Assembly: GCA_036924285.1 (NCBI GenBank)
Contig: JAYKYS010000012.1
Span: forward strand, 5,766,001 to 5,830,000
Reading direction: 5' to 3'
Origin: Asterella californica
Lineage: Eukaryota > Streptophyta > Marchantiopsida > Marchantiales > Aytoniaceae
DNA length: 64,000 bases
Positions 11,194 to 20,392 of the stretch are shown piece after piece. Position numbers and translations under genes: made by a program. Every line of letters begins with the position of its first letter. The first letter of the stretch is position 1. The notes under the pieces are model-generated. The model saw only the letters and a program-made list of their open reading frames with translations, searched no databases and had not been told where the DNA came from.

Positions 11194-11206
11194 GAGGGTG
11201 GACGTA
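11194..11206 (+). promoter_or_regulatory. Polypurine-tract-like sequence before the 3' LTR of element 1b
   Basis: GAGGGTGGACGTA lies directly before the LTR start TGTGGTGTCC at 11207. This is the position of the plus-strand primer in Ty3/Gypsy elements, and it resembles the GAGGACGAA-type tracts of plant Gypsy elements. It is not purely purine, hence moderate confidence. Confidence 0.45.
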
Positions 11207-12064
11207 TGTGGTGTCCACAAATTACATGATGCACGAATTTTTGAAATTTTTAAGAATAATAACTTGTTTGTATAACTGAAGAAGCGTTGTTACTTAAGGT
11301 TACGTCTTCCTTAACAGGAAGATGATCTTAAGAGCTGTTTGTAATAAGAAGTTGACTTCTTCGGAAGACGACCGTCTTCGGAAGAGCGTCTTCTCAGTTG
11401 CGTCTTCAGAAGACGGGAAGACGGCGGAAGACACCTGTCTTCCAGAAGACACCTGTCTTCCAGAAGACAGCGATTGCGAAGGACCAACCACGGGTAAGAC
11501 AGTAGGTGTACCTACTGAGGCGCACCGAATAGGTAGGTAGGTCAGGAAGACACCCAAGGTCGAGAACCCCTAATCTGCGGGGAAGATGCGTGAGGAAGCA
11601 CATTAGGCACATTCCAACTTCCCGCAGCACAGCGCGCTTGAGAAGATCAATTGAGAGAGCGAAGGCGTTTCTGTGGAGCTTCCGAGAAGCTGACAGTGGA
11701 GAGTGGAGAGTAGAAGCGAAGGTGGAATCGAGGTGTGGACCGAAATTGACAGCATGCGCAGTCGAGAGGAGTCGCATTGGAAGCTAGGACAAGAGCCAGA
11801 AGCGCGCAGAGGTCGAAGGCAACTCGGGGAGCCGAAGAAGACTGTAGAGGTTCTTTCCCCTGTTCTTTCCCCTTCCCACTTCTTCTCGCCATTGTCTGGT
11901 ACTCCTCGCGCTTCCTTGATTATGTGCAGGCAATCTGATCGATTACCCCCACCCCCCATTCTTTCTATTTGAGATATTGGGCGCGGTGTCGTGTCGTGGA
12001 CCGGCTCCTACCTGAAATTCAAACTTCGATGCTTGTCACTCCAAAGTCACTCATGAGAAGACAA

Positions 12065-12540
12065 GCTAGGCCCCAGCTTACGGGTTTTTGGCACCACTCG
12101 GATCTTCGTTTTTATTGCACCAGTGGATAGAGCTCCTTGTCAGCTTTCCATAGGCACTTTGTCTACTTCGTTTGGACGCCTAGTGGAGAAGTTACAGGAC
12201 TCGAAGATGGAGAAAATAAGCTAGGCCCCAGCTTACGGGTTTTTGGCACCACTTCGGATCTTCGTTTTTATCGCACCAGTGGATAGAGCTCCTTGTCAGC
12301 TTTCCATAGGCACTTCATCTACTTCGTTTGGACGCCTAGTGGAGAAGTTACAGGACTCGAAAGATGGAGAAAACAAACTAGGTCCCAGCTTACGGACTTT
12401 TGGCGCAACTTTGGATCTTCACTTTCATCACATGGGTGGGTAGAGCTCGTCGTCAGCTTTCCATGGGCATCTTGTTTACTTCGTTTGGACATCCAGAGAA
12501 GAAGTTATGCGATTCGAAAGAAGGTAAAATCAAGCTAGGC
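12065..12540 (+). repeat. Tandem repeat, three copies of about 155 bp
   Basis: Unit starts at about 12065, 12219 and 12375 begin with AAGCTAGGCCCCAGCTTACGG or a near variant and run through a TCGTTTGGACGCC-like segment. A partial fourth start occurs at about 12531. The first two copies are nearly identical and the third is diverged. It lies inside the solo LTR. Confidence 0.8.
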
Positions 12541-12799
12541 CCCTAGTTACTTGCTGACTGGGTATTCAGGGCTTCAGGCGTTATATCAAAGACGCAAGGG
12601 ACCTGCTTCTTATTATTCAGGTATTGAGGGTTGAACTTCGTACGTACAGACTGTTGCAAGGGGGCTGCTTAAGGGGCTTGCTTGTTCCTGCGATCTGTCA
12701 GTGGATGTTTTGGAGAATTGAGAAGTCTAATACACGCGCGCAAGGTGTCATCGGGTTCAGATCTGTGCAGGCTACGCACAGGTTAAGACGGTTCTTGAA

Positions 12800-13480
12800 G
12801 AGAGGGATCGGGGGTGGTGTTCTAGGAGAAATTGAGACGCAGGGAGCAGAATTGGGAGTTTTCAGTTACCTGTGAAGGAGAGTTGGACCGTTCGGGCCGT
12901 TCTAGAGTCCAAACTTGCTGTCCTTGGATCCAACGGGATCAGAACACCGAGTTCTACAGGAAATTGAAGACGATATCAGTTTTCATCGGGCGGTTTGGGA
13001 GTTGTGAGTGAAATTGGCTCGCAGGGAAGCGCTTACATCAGATTTTCGTTCGCCTGCGACTTGAGATTGGGTTGTTCTTCGCGATCGGTGAGCCAAGCTC
13101 TTCGTTCTTGGTGCCTACGCGATCAGGTAGTCTTCATGTACGCATAGGAGAAGACTGTACGTGAATTGGATTGTTGGTTTGGGTGTGGTGAGCAAGTTTG
13201 AGCCGCAGGGAGCTGATTTACGTCAGTTTTTTACAACCTGTGACCAAATTTCTCGAGTGGTTTTGCAAGGGGAACTCCAAACGGCTTGTTTGGAGTCTTG
13301 TTGGGTTCAGGGTAGCTAGATCTATCTGCCAGCAAAGACGGATATCAGTTTGGACGATCCGTTTGTGCGGTGTGAGCGGTTTTAAGCCGCAGGGAGGAGT
13401 TTTTGAAGGTTCTGTCACCTGCGACCGAAAATCGGCGATATCTCGGCTGTTGGGAGTCGGATCTGAAGGTTTCTTGGGTT
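12800..13480 (+). repeat. Degenerate tandem repeat, about four copies of 170-190 bp
   Basis: Four blocks share a GTGAG...GCAGGGAG...CCTGCGAC-like core near 12828, 13005, 13188 and 13369. They are strongly diverged, so the boundaries are approximate. It lies downstream of the 155-bp array in the same solo LTR. Confidence 0.5.
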
Positions 13481-15105
13481 AACGGAGTCAGCGGAGGAGA
13501 CCCTATCGACATCTGAAGTCCGTTCAGCGAAAAGAGGAAGTCCACAGATAGACCTTTTTTGGTTTCTTCGCTACGGGTTTTGCTCTTTTGAGTTCATTAG
13601 AATTCTGGTTGGTTGTATACAGCTTGTGGTAGCTAGCTTTAGCTAAGAGCTTATACATGGATGTGGTTTGGACTTGGGTTTGGATCTTGTGATACTGCTG
13701 TGGCTCTGTTTGTTAGCAAAGAGAAGTTTCTCTTGCTTTGAGCTACGCTTCGGTGGTTTTGGGTCGGGGTTGTGATTCAAGGGGTGTTTTTGAGGGCTTT
13801 TGAAGCAGGTTACAGACCGCTCTGGTCTGTTTCTCAGTTCTGTGCTCTTAGGAGAAAGAACCGGCAGTGTACATACATTTGGAAGTGGTATATATCGCAG
13901 CATTCCTTTTCGTGGTTGTTCTTCTCTGTCTTGTCTCTGTTTCAGCACGCAACATCTCCACAGCCAGGAACCTCGCGTTTTCCTGGACATCCTTCACGCA
14001 AAACGTCCGACGCGACAGCGGAAGCGCTACCCAATTTCTGTCAAGACATCTCCTTGCTTCTTCCCGAGCTCAATTCGAGCTTCCCTACCCCTAGCCCTCA
14101 AATTGGAGACCCCAACTATCAATTTCCCTACCCTACTACCTCTCTACCCCCGAATCTTGGAACAGAAGACGATTCGGAAGATAGGAACATCTTCGGAAGA
14201 CGTTTCTTAAACTTGACTGTCTTCGGAAGACTGTCTTCGGAAGTCGACTGAACACAATTCGTATCAAGAGTGGATTTGCTTTGCTTTTGTGTTTAGAGAG
14301 ACTTGGTACGAATCCTGAGTGGTGTGGTGAGTTGTTTTGTTATTTCGAGAAGTTGGAAGTCGGGAACTAGGCCTGTGCCTCCCGGTCTTCCAAGCTTCTC
14401 AACTCCCCATCTTCCTAGAGAGACTAGAAGATTGGAAGACTGGCAAAATGAGCGAGAAGACGCGAGGGTCCATTCGGGCCTCTTCTGTCCGATCCATAGC
14501 AGCCGTTCCTTCTTCTTCCCGAACTTAGAAGAGAGTTGTGAGAAGTCTTGCTGGCAGAATCGGGAGGGAATGGTCGAGGGTCATGTCTTCTCATCATGCA
14601 GCAAGCTTCTTCTCAGTGCGTATGAGAGGTGAGAAGTCAGAAGAACAGAGTGCAGCTGTCTTGAGTCTGTTGTGAGGATAGATTACGCATAGGAAGACGA
14701 AGACAGGTGAGACCAGTGAAGGGAAGTCTGACTTCGGGAAGTCTTCCGAGAAAGACATTGAATCGGAAGCTGTCTCGAGTGTCTTCCCAGAGACCACTGT
14801 CACCGCAGGAGCCCGCAACCATCTTCTGAACCTTTCTTGTACTCTACTTCTCGCATATCTTGTATCTTCTGATAGGAAGTAGGATGTAATGCAAGGTGGG
14901 TTGTCTTCTTGGTAATCCATGCGAGGCCTTGCTTAGATAGGATTGTTTAGATATAGCTCGGAAGACGAGAGCTATCTAGGAAGTACTGTTAGAATCCCGG
15001 AAGACGGAGTAGCTGTCTTCTGGAAGACTAGTTTCATCTTCTGAGAAGTAGAAGCTAGACTGTGGGCATTCGGGAAGGACTGAGCCTTCAGCTCATAGTA
15101 GGTGC

Positions 15106-17088
15106 TTGTGGTTTAGTGCAACAGATCTTCCAGGTATGTCGATGCATCCGCGGGGCTTGGTGTTACCAGCGGCAGAATTGGCCGAGGCCACTCCTTTCCT
15201 CAAGGAGTTGGGTCTCGACTTCTTCCTGTGGGATTGGAACCTTGCAGATCAAGGGCTTCTGGAGGAGGTGTGGGCAGCGTTACCACCGCGTAACCGTGTA
15301 CCTGCGAAGGCAGGAGTAGCTCGGGGAAGATCGTCTTCCTGGACTGAAGACTGGTGGCGTAAGGCGTTTCACAGGCCTGAGTCCGAGAACCGAGGATATT
15401 GGTACGAGAAGAAGATCTTGTCTAGGATCGTGAGTTCGTGGCATGTGCCTGGGAGCACCACCTGCCTTTTCGTGGAAGACAGGCAGGGGAGGAACGGTTG
15501 GAAGATAGAATCTTACCGGGAGCCGAAGAAGCGCCTCCTGGCGAAGTTATTTTTGCATCTCTTTCCCAAGAGGAAAGCGCAGAAGACAAGGTACTTAGGC
15601 GATCAGGACGTGGAGTTCCTGGAATCAGTGTGGGATGACAGAGTGCCCATCTACTGGGGCGCGTACATCCACAACTACGTACAGACGGAGCTAGCATACT
15701 TGGGTACCCCGGCGGGAGGACACCTGACGCCCTTCCTCTGCTACTTGTATGTAGCCATGGGGGATCTTATGGAAGATCAGCTGGCAGTGTATGGGCCAAC
15801 GGAGCGACATGAGGTGAAGGAGGAGACCTCGGAAGACGATGACCGAGAGGCAGCAGCAATGCCCCCTCCCACTCTGATGCCACAGCTGAGGCCCGGCTCT
15901 CACCAGAAGACGCTTCTGGTGAGGGAAGATGAGTCTAGTGGGTCGGAAGACGTCACGCCACTGAGAAAGATGGGTCCCAGAAGTGTATCGAGGACACCCA
16001 TCTCTCTCATTCACTCAGGATCGGAGTCCGACTCGGAAGAAGACTTGCTGAGTACCCGATCGGAGCAGAAGACTGCTTCTGCAACGCCTGGGAGTCTTCC
16101 GAAGACTCCAGAAGACGAAGGATGGATGGGCGCTCCTGCTGCGATGCGAGGAAGCGCAAAGAAGAGAGCCGCTCCTGCCATGAGGAGTCTTCCACCCCGG
16201 AAGATGAGAAGAGTATCTTCTTCTCGTGCGCAGAAGATGAAGGTCGTAGTGGTGGAAGAGGCTTCCTTGCCTCTGGAAGACGAAACCGACACCATGGAGC
16301 GAGTGGTGGAGATGAACTTGTCTTCCGCAAGAAGACGACTAGAGGAGTTCAGTGCCTACTTCCAGAAGGAGATCCAACCAGCTATGGAGTTGCTGGAGAA
16401 GAGAGCGAAGGCACAGGAGAAGCCCTTACAACCTGGATTCGGCCTACGCACCTTGCTGCTTCTGCTCTTCTTCTGGGAAGACCAGAAGAAGACGGAGTCG
16501 CTGGAAGCTAGCCTCCGCACTACGGAGAAGCTTGCGGCCAGGTACAAGGCGGAAGCAGCCGCTTCTGTCAAGGAGCTGGTACAGCTTCGGAAGAGCAACC
16601 AGGAGTTGCAGGCGCGGGTACAGCAGCGCAATCAGGAAGTCACCCGAGTGCGGGAGAAGATCATCGCTGTGCACTTGGTGGTGACAGCGTTGGAAGACGA
16701 GAAGACTCCAGAAGACGCCCCGGAAGACAAGATGTCTTCTGGAAGACAGGAAGACGAGCCGTCTTCCCAGGTATTCCGCGTGGAGGAAGCGACTTCTCCG
16801 GATCCCCATGAGGTCCCCATGGTCCCTAGTCCCGCACCCGTGCCTCAGAGGACGGAAGAAGCACCGGTCGACTCCGCTTTCCAGAAGACGCTTTTGTCTT
16901 CTGAAGCAGAAGCCGAAGCCGAGGAAGACGCAGCAGCAGCGACAGCAGAGCCAGCAAGAGACGAAGAAGAGGAAGCCACCTCAGTGACACCCGAGGTAAC
17001 TGCAGGGCTTTCTAGCTTATCAGAAGCCGCATTAGGAGCTCCGATAGGAGAAGATCAGGTAGAGATTGCCTCCGTGCAATCTGAGTAG
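15106..17088 (+). CDS. LTR-encoded coiled-coil protein, family unknown (right copy)
   Basis: A 660-aa ORF inside the 3' LTR of element 1b. Residues 1-225 form a compact, Trp/Tyr-rich region (LDFFLWDWNLADQG, SSWTEDWWRKAFHRPES, WGAYIHNYVQTELAYLG, then CYLYVAMGDL). This part looks folded but I cannot name the family. Residues about 230-400 are acidic, Ser-rich and carry basic stretches such as PPRKMRR. A coiled coil starts near residue 460 and is shortened by an in-frame loss of about 127 aa relative to the left copy. The tail is Glu/Ala/Pro-rich and ends QVEIASVQSE. The start chosen is the first Met of the open frame; an upstream frame is possible. Since LTRs occur twice per element, this gene would be present in two copies flanking pol, an unusual arrangement. 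Confidence 0.6.
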   Translation: MWFSATDLPGMSMHPRGLVLPAAELAEATPFLKELGLDFFLWDWNLADQGLLEEVWAALPPRNRVPAKAGVARGRSSSWTEDWWRKAFHRPESENRGYWYEKKILSRIVSSWHVPGSTTCLFVEDRQGRNGWKIESYREPKKRLLAKLFLHLFPKRKAQKTRYLGDQDVEFLESVWDDRVPIYWGAYIHNYVQTELAYLGTPAGGHLTPFLCYLYVAMGDLMEDQLAVYGPTERHEVKEETSEDDDREAAAMPPPTLMPQLRPGSHQKTLLVREDESSGSEDVTPLRKMGPRSVSRTPISLIHSGSESDSEEDLLSTRSEQKTASATPGSLPKTPEDEGWMGAPAAMRGSAKKRAAPAMRSLPPRKMRRVSSSRAQKMKVVVVEEASLPLEDETDTMERVVEMNLSSARRRLEEFSAYFQKEIQPAMELLEKRAKAQEKPLQPGFGLRTLLLLLFFWEDQKKTESLEASLRTTEKLAARYKAEAAASVKELVQLRKSNQELQARVQQRNQEVTRVREKIIAVHLVVTALEDEKTPEDAPEDKMSSGRQEDEPSSQVFRVEEATSPDPHEVPMVPSPAPVPQRTEEAPVDSAFQKTLLSSEAEAEAEEDAAAATAEPARDEEEEATSVTPEVTAGLSSLSEAALGAPIGEDQVEIASVQSE

Positions 17089-17357
17089 TTAGTAACTCCA
17101 TTTCCAAATATAGTAGAATCGAACAAGTTATCTTAAGGATGGCAGTTTTCCCATGTAATATTAGTTAGGACACCATGTGGCAGCATAGGTAGCGTAGGAA
17201 GGACAAGGTGGATGACCAATTCGGGCAGGGGAACCGCTTGCATGTGAGGTGATAACCTCCTGTCAGCGCCTCTCTCTCTCTGGTGGTCGCCTCCCCTGGT
17301 TCTCACGGCGGCAGCATAAGTAGGATAGCAGAGTAGGAGAAATCCTTCGTCACTACA

Positions 17358-17822
17358 TGTTGGCGCTTGATTTCCAGAGTGAGTTCACTCTAGTGTGCTG
17401 TTGGTAGTGAGGCTGGAGTGATTACCAGTCAGACTATCTTTGTTTCTCTCACGGTGCAGTTGGAGTGACGACCAACAAACCGTGAGAGGCTGCTTGTGGT
17501 GATGGCAGATACAGGTTACCCTTACCTTGACCGTCCTAGTAGGAGATAGGTGAGCTTAGTAGGAGCGGGGATAGGCAAGTTGTAGTTACGGTGGTGACGA
17601 GGATTTCGACATTCTGGTTAGAGAGTGTGTCCGTGAGATTCTATCACCACGGAGTTCTCAGGAGGTTCTGGTGGGGACTTCTCGGACAGTGGGTATACAC
17701 GGAGTGGGGTGAGGTACCGACGACCTACACCATTGCCGTTGGTTGTTCTATAGGACGAGTCAGACGCAGACAACACGTTTTCTGGTGGTGAGTCTAGTGT
17801 CACCACATCGTTGTTGTAGGAT
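17358..17822 (+). other. Leader (5' untranslated region) of element 2, cut on its left by element 1b
   Basis: No ORF is supported. The first bases read TGTTGGCGCTTGATTTCC, which has a TGGCGC start like a primer-binding site, but the family's LTR end (GCGCACGACA, from 25534) is not in front of it. I therefore treat it as leader sequence next to the inserted element 1b. Confidence 0.4.
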
Positions 17823-19952
17823 ATGGACGAGATCTATGGGGCCACGAAGGGGCCTCGACGTTACTCGGATACGGTGTGTACCATTGAGCTGGATGACTTC
17901 ATCCAGGAGTTCGACAGTTGGTGCGATCTGCAGCAGATGCGGAACCCACAATTGTTCACATCTTTCATGACGTGGAAAGGTTTGTTTCAGCACTTGGAGG
18001 GACCGTCGATGGACGATTACCACGAGTTCAGACGAGACTACGGTGTTGAGATTGAGTTGTGGAGACAACATTGGTCTCCCAACTACGTTTCTATCACTAC
18101 TGGTGCAGTTTCAGGAGGCGTAGCACCTACGAGGTCAGGTGCTAGTAGTAGTGGTACATCCACGGGTGACAGAGTCTCTACTACCAGCGGTGCGTCCACT
18201 AGTAGTGGAGCAGGTGATAGTGCGAGCGGGATACCACTAGAGTTTAACCCTGTGGTTCAGTTCTTCCACTGTTTGAGGAAGAATTATCAGGGTGTGGGGA
18301 CCGACAAGTTGAAGAGTCTGCAAGAGTTCCAGCGGAAGACTGGAAAGAGCCTACGCGAGACGTTTACTCGCATGAGGCGGTTGATCAGCGTTACCCAAGG
18401 GGTGACAGAAGCACAGGCAGTCCAGTTCTGGTATGGGATACTAGATCGAGAGCTGCGTAGGAGACTCAGGGATGCCACTCTCCTTAGAGACACCGCTCCG
18501 ACATTAGCGGTTGTCTTTAGTTTGGCTGAGCGGATAGAGCTCAACATGATAGAGGAGAGGGTGGTGACTGCTGGGTTCAGCAGGGATGCATCACATGGGA
18601 CGACCTCCTCTTCTCGAGGATCACAGGCTACGCAACAGCGTGGTGGTGGTGGTGGTAAGGATCGTGCTGAACACTCGCGATCCCATGGAGGTGCTAGAGG
18701 ATCTGGTGGGCAGAAGCCCATGCCGTCCTTCTCTAGTCAGCAGCAAGCAGGTCCTTGTTGGACTTGTGATGGTCCTCATCAACAAAAGGATTGTCCACAA
18801 AGGAGAGGTGGTTATGAGACATCTAGGACGTCTCAAGCGGTGCCTAGGCAATGTGAGCATTGCGGACGACCAGGTCACAGTAGTGACCGTTGTTTTGATC
18901 TTCATCCTGAGCTACGGCAAGGGAAGGTTGATCGTGGACGAGGCGGAGGAGCTCAAGGAGGCCGTGGTGGTCGAGCTGGAGGTACAAGCCCAACACCTGG
19001 TAGAGGACCAGTTGGTCCACCGTCTGCTACGACGTCAGAAGCAGGTATGGCTGCTCGGATTGAGCAGTTGGAGCAGAGGATAGCTAGTATGGCTATGGCT
19101 CAGCGGAGATCTGATGGAACAGAAGCTTCCACGTCTTATGGAGGAGAAGGAGGTGACTTCGACTTTATGGCTGCTGTGGCGCAGATTGAGACATCTGCGG
19201 CAGTGAATCGGAGTGCAGTACGTATCTCTGAGCCACGAGGTGCGTCAGTGGAGTTGGATCCACAACGCGGGGAGGCTGATAGACAGGCCAGACTTCCTCA
19301 ATCGTTCACGCTATCAGAGGTATTGAAGACCACTTCTATGGTTCCTAAACGGCCTACCGATGGTGCAGTGGAGTTGGAGACATCGACATCCAAGAGTGGG
19401 GATAATGCGAGTCAACCCTCGACGTCTGTGGATGCGACGTCTAATCCGATGTTGAGGGCGGCTACAGTAGTTTTGCGAGCCCCACTATTTTCAGCCACGG
19501 ATATGAAGACATTGGGAGTCATCTTGGCTCCAGTGTTTCAGTTGGCAGCCACGCTCAGTGAGAGAGAGGATGTGGTTACCTCTAGTGCTGAGGTGGTTCA
19601 GCAAGAGGCGGTAGATGTGTCCATGGAGTCGAAGATCAGGACAGCTACTAGTGGTACTTGGCAAGCAGCGACTGCCAGACTAGATGAGTTATCAGCTAGA
19701 CCGGCAATCGACCGTGCTGGATTGGCACCAGGTGTGGTGTTGTTGGACAACAGAAGTGGTATCTTCTGTTTGGTGGCACCTTCAGGGAAGGTGTATCGAC
19801 CACATAAAGTGTTGTTAGACTCTGGAGCCCAACCGTTGATGTTGGGGAAGACGGCGTGTATCGGTTTGGGTCTGAGGAAGTCCGAAGTAGAGAGATGTCC
19901 ATTCCAGCTACAAACATCTCTAGGGGATCAGGAGGTACAACTCTACACATAA
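17823..19952 (+). CDS. Gag-protease polyprotein of element 2
   Basis: A 709-aa ORF. It holds a short N-terminal region, Ser/Thr/Gly-rich spacers, a capsid domain (about residues 140-250, with FQRKTGKSLRETFTRMRRLI and AQAVQFWYGILDRELRRRL), a Gly/Arg-rich stretch and two zinc knuckles: CWTCDGPHQQKDC (CX2CX3HX4C, one residue short of the usual spacing) and CEHCGRPGHSSDRC (CX2CX4HX4C). Near the C-terminus the aspartic protease active site appears as VLLDSGAQPLMLG. The frame ends at 19952 in the middle of protease; its continuation is in another frame (from about 19925), so a one-base change or a recoding event separates them. Gag packages the RNA and protease matures the polyprotein. It starts 465 bp into the visible leader. 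Confidence 0.85.
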   Translation: MDEIYGATKGPRRYSDTVCTIELDDFIQEFDSWCDLQQMRNPQLFTSFMTWKGLFQHLEGPSMDDYHEFRRDYGVEIELWRQHWSPNYVSITTGAVSGGVAPTRSGASSSGTSTGDRVSTTSGASTSSGAGDSASGIPLEFNPVVQFFHCLRKNYQGVGTDKLKSLQEFQRKTGKSLRETFTRMRRLISVTQGVTEAQAVQFWYGILDRELRRRLRDATLLRDTAPTLAVVFSLAERIELNMIEERVVTAGFSRDASHGTTSSSRGSQATQQRGGGGGKDRAEHSRSHGGARGSGGQKPMPSFSSQQQAGPCWTCDGPHQQKDCPQRRGGYETSRTSQAVPRQCEHCGRPGHSSDRCFDLHPELRQGKVDRGRGGGAQGGRGGRAGGTSPTPGRGPVGPPSATTSEAGMAARIEQLEQRIASMAMAQRRSDGTEASTSYGGEGGDFDFMAAVAQIETSAAVNRSAVRISEPRGASVELDPQRGEADRQARLPQSFTLSEVLKTTSMVPKRPTDGAVELETSTSKSGDNASQPSTSVDATSNPMLRAATVVLRAPLFSATDMKTLGVILAPVFQLAATLSEREDVVTSSAEVVQQEAVDVSMESKIRTATSGTWQAATARLDELSARPAIDRAGLAPGVVLLDNRSGIFCLVAPSGKVYRPHKVLLDSGAQPLMLGKTACIGLGLRKSEVERCPFQLQTSLGDQEVQLYT

Positions 19953-20392
19953 CACGCGAGTTGCTGACGGTGAGAGTTAGACCAGATCATCCCACAGATG
20001 GTTCCATGGTGAAGGCCAAGGCTATCGTTACGGCCGCGGAGTCTTATGATGTATTGGTTGGAGGTGCTGTATTATACCTTATGGGGTTCATGATCGACTA
20101 TTGGACAGAGACAGCATCTTACAGATCGGGTTGGCAGTCCGGTGAGGGACGAGTGAGCCGCTTACCAGTGCGGTTCAGTGCTAGAGTTGGGACAACGGAG
20201 CGTACATCAGAGACGATGGCATCCGTTGCAGGGTTCAGTTCGGCCATAACTTGGTCGGGTGAGTTGTTAGAAGGCAATGTCCATGCAGAGGATACTCCGG
20301 TTTTTGAGGAGGTGGAGGACATGTCTATCATGTCCACATTAGTACCATCTGCTTTAGATGTTCCACTCTGGAGTTCGAGTGAAGAGTTGTAG
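19925..20392 (+). pseudogene. Protease C-terminal part and linker of element 2
   Basis: This frame takes up protease where the Gag frame leaves it: a Gly-rich segment with THITREL-like spacing (GGTTLHITRELLTVRV), then AESYDVLVGGAVLYLMGF, typical of the last strand region of Gypsy proteases (DVLVG, GF). An acidic linker follows, ending at a TAG (20390-20392). Translation in the same frame continues into the methyltransferase. No canonical slippery heptamer is visible at the shift, so a mutation is the more likely cause. Confidence 0.7.

Larger units (their letters stand above)
11987..14017. mobile_element. Solo LTR (2,031 bp) inserted in the LTR of element 1b
   Basis: It begins TGTCGTGTCG and ends CGACGCGACA (termini TGTCG/CGACA) and is flanked by a 4-bp duplication GCGG (11983-11986 and 14018-14021). 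The homologous uninterrupted site is present in the left LTR, where the complement of a single GCGG occurs at 7177-7180, so the insertion is directly demonstrated. It has no internal coding region, hence a solo LTR. Termini and 4-bp duplication match the lineage of elements 3-5. It contains two internal tandem-repeat blocks. Confidence 0.85.
8081..17357 (+). mobile_element. Family-1 Ty3/Gypsy element 1b, Athila/Tat-like (5' part missing)
   Basis: Order on plus: nucleocapsid zinc knuckles, RT, RNase H, integrase, purine-rich tract, 3' LTR (11207-17357). Protease and the first part of RT are missing. The RT segment around GRGIEVDCAKVEVI with an FLDD box resembles the Athila/Tat (non-chromovirus) branch of Ty3/Gypsy. 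The left side is cut by element 1a. The right side abuts the untranslated leader of element 2, so 1b probably sits inside element 2 with duplicated target bases at about 17358-17362. Confidence 0.75.
11207..17357 (+). repeat. 3' LTR of element 1b, with a nested solo LTR
   Basis: It starts TGTGGTGTCC and ends CGTCACTACA, an imperfect 7-bp inverted terminus (TGTGGTG/CACTACA). It is inverted relative to 2271-8080. Removing the 2,031-bp insertion (11987-14017) and one 4-bp target copy leaves about 4.1 kb. The shortfall against the left copy is mainly one deletion of about 1.35 kb near 17335, just before the LTR end, plus about 0.38 kb inside the ORF. It contains the 660-aa ORF at 15106-17088. Confidence 0.75.

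Noticed and set aside
12065..12540. Regular repeats as a CRISPR-like array
   Set aside because: The units are contiguous 155-bp copies without unique spacers, in a eukaryotic LTR.
11207..17357. Reading this LTR as the 5' LTR of element 2
   Set aside because: The 3' LTR of element 2 (TGTAACACCC..., 608 bp) has no similarity to it, and its true partner is the inverted copy at 2271-8080. The TTGGCGC after 17357 is too weak as a primer site.
19900..19955. Programmed -1 frameshift between gag-protease frames of element 2
   Set aside because: No canonical slippery heptamer or clear downstream stem is visible, and other random frame breaks exist in the element, so a simple indel is more likely.
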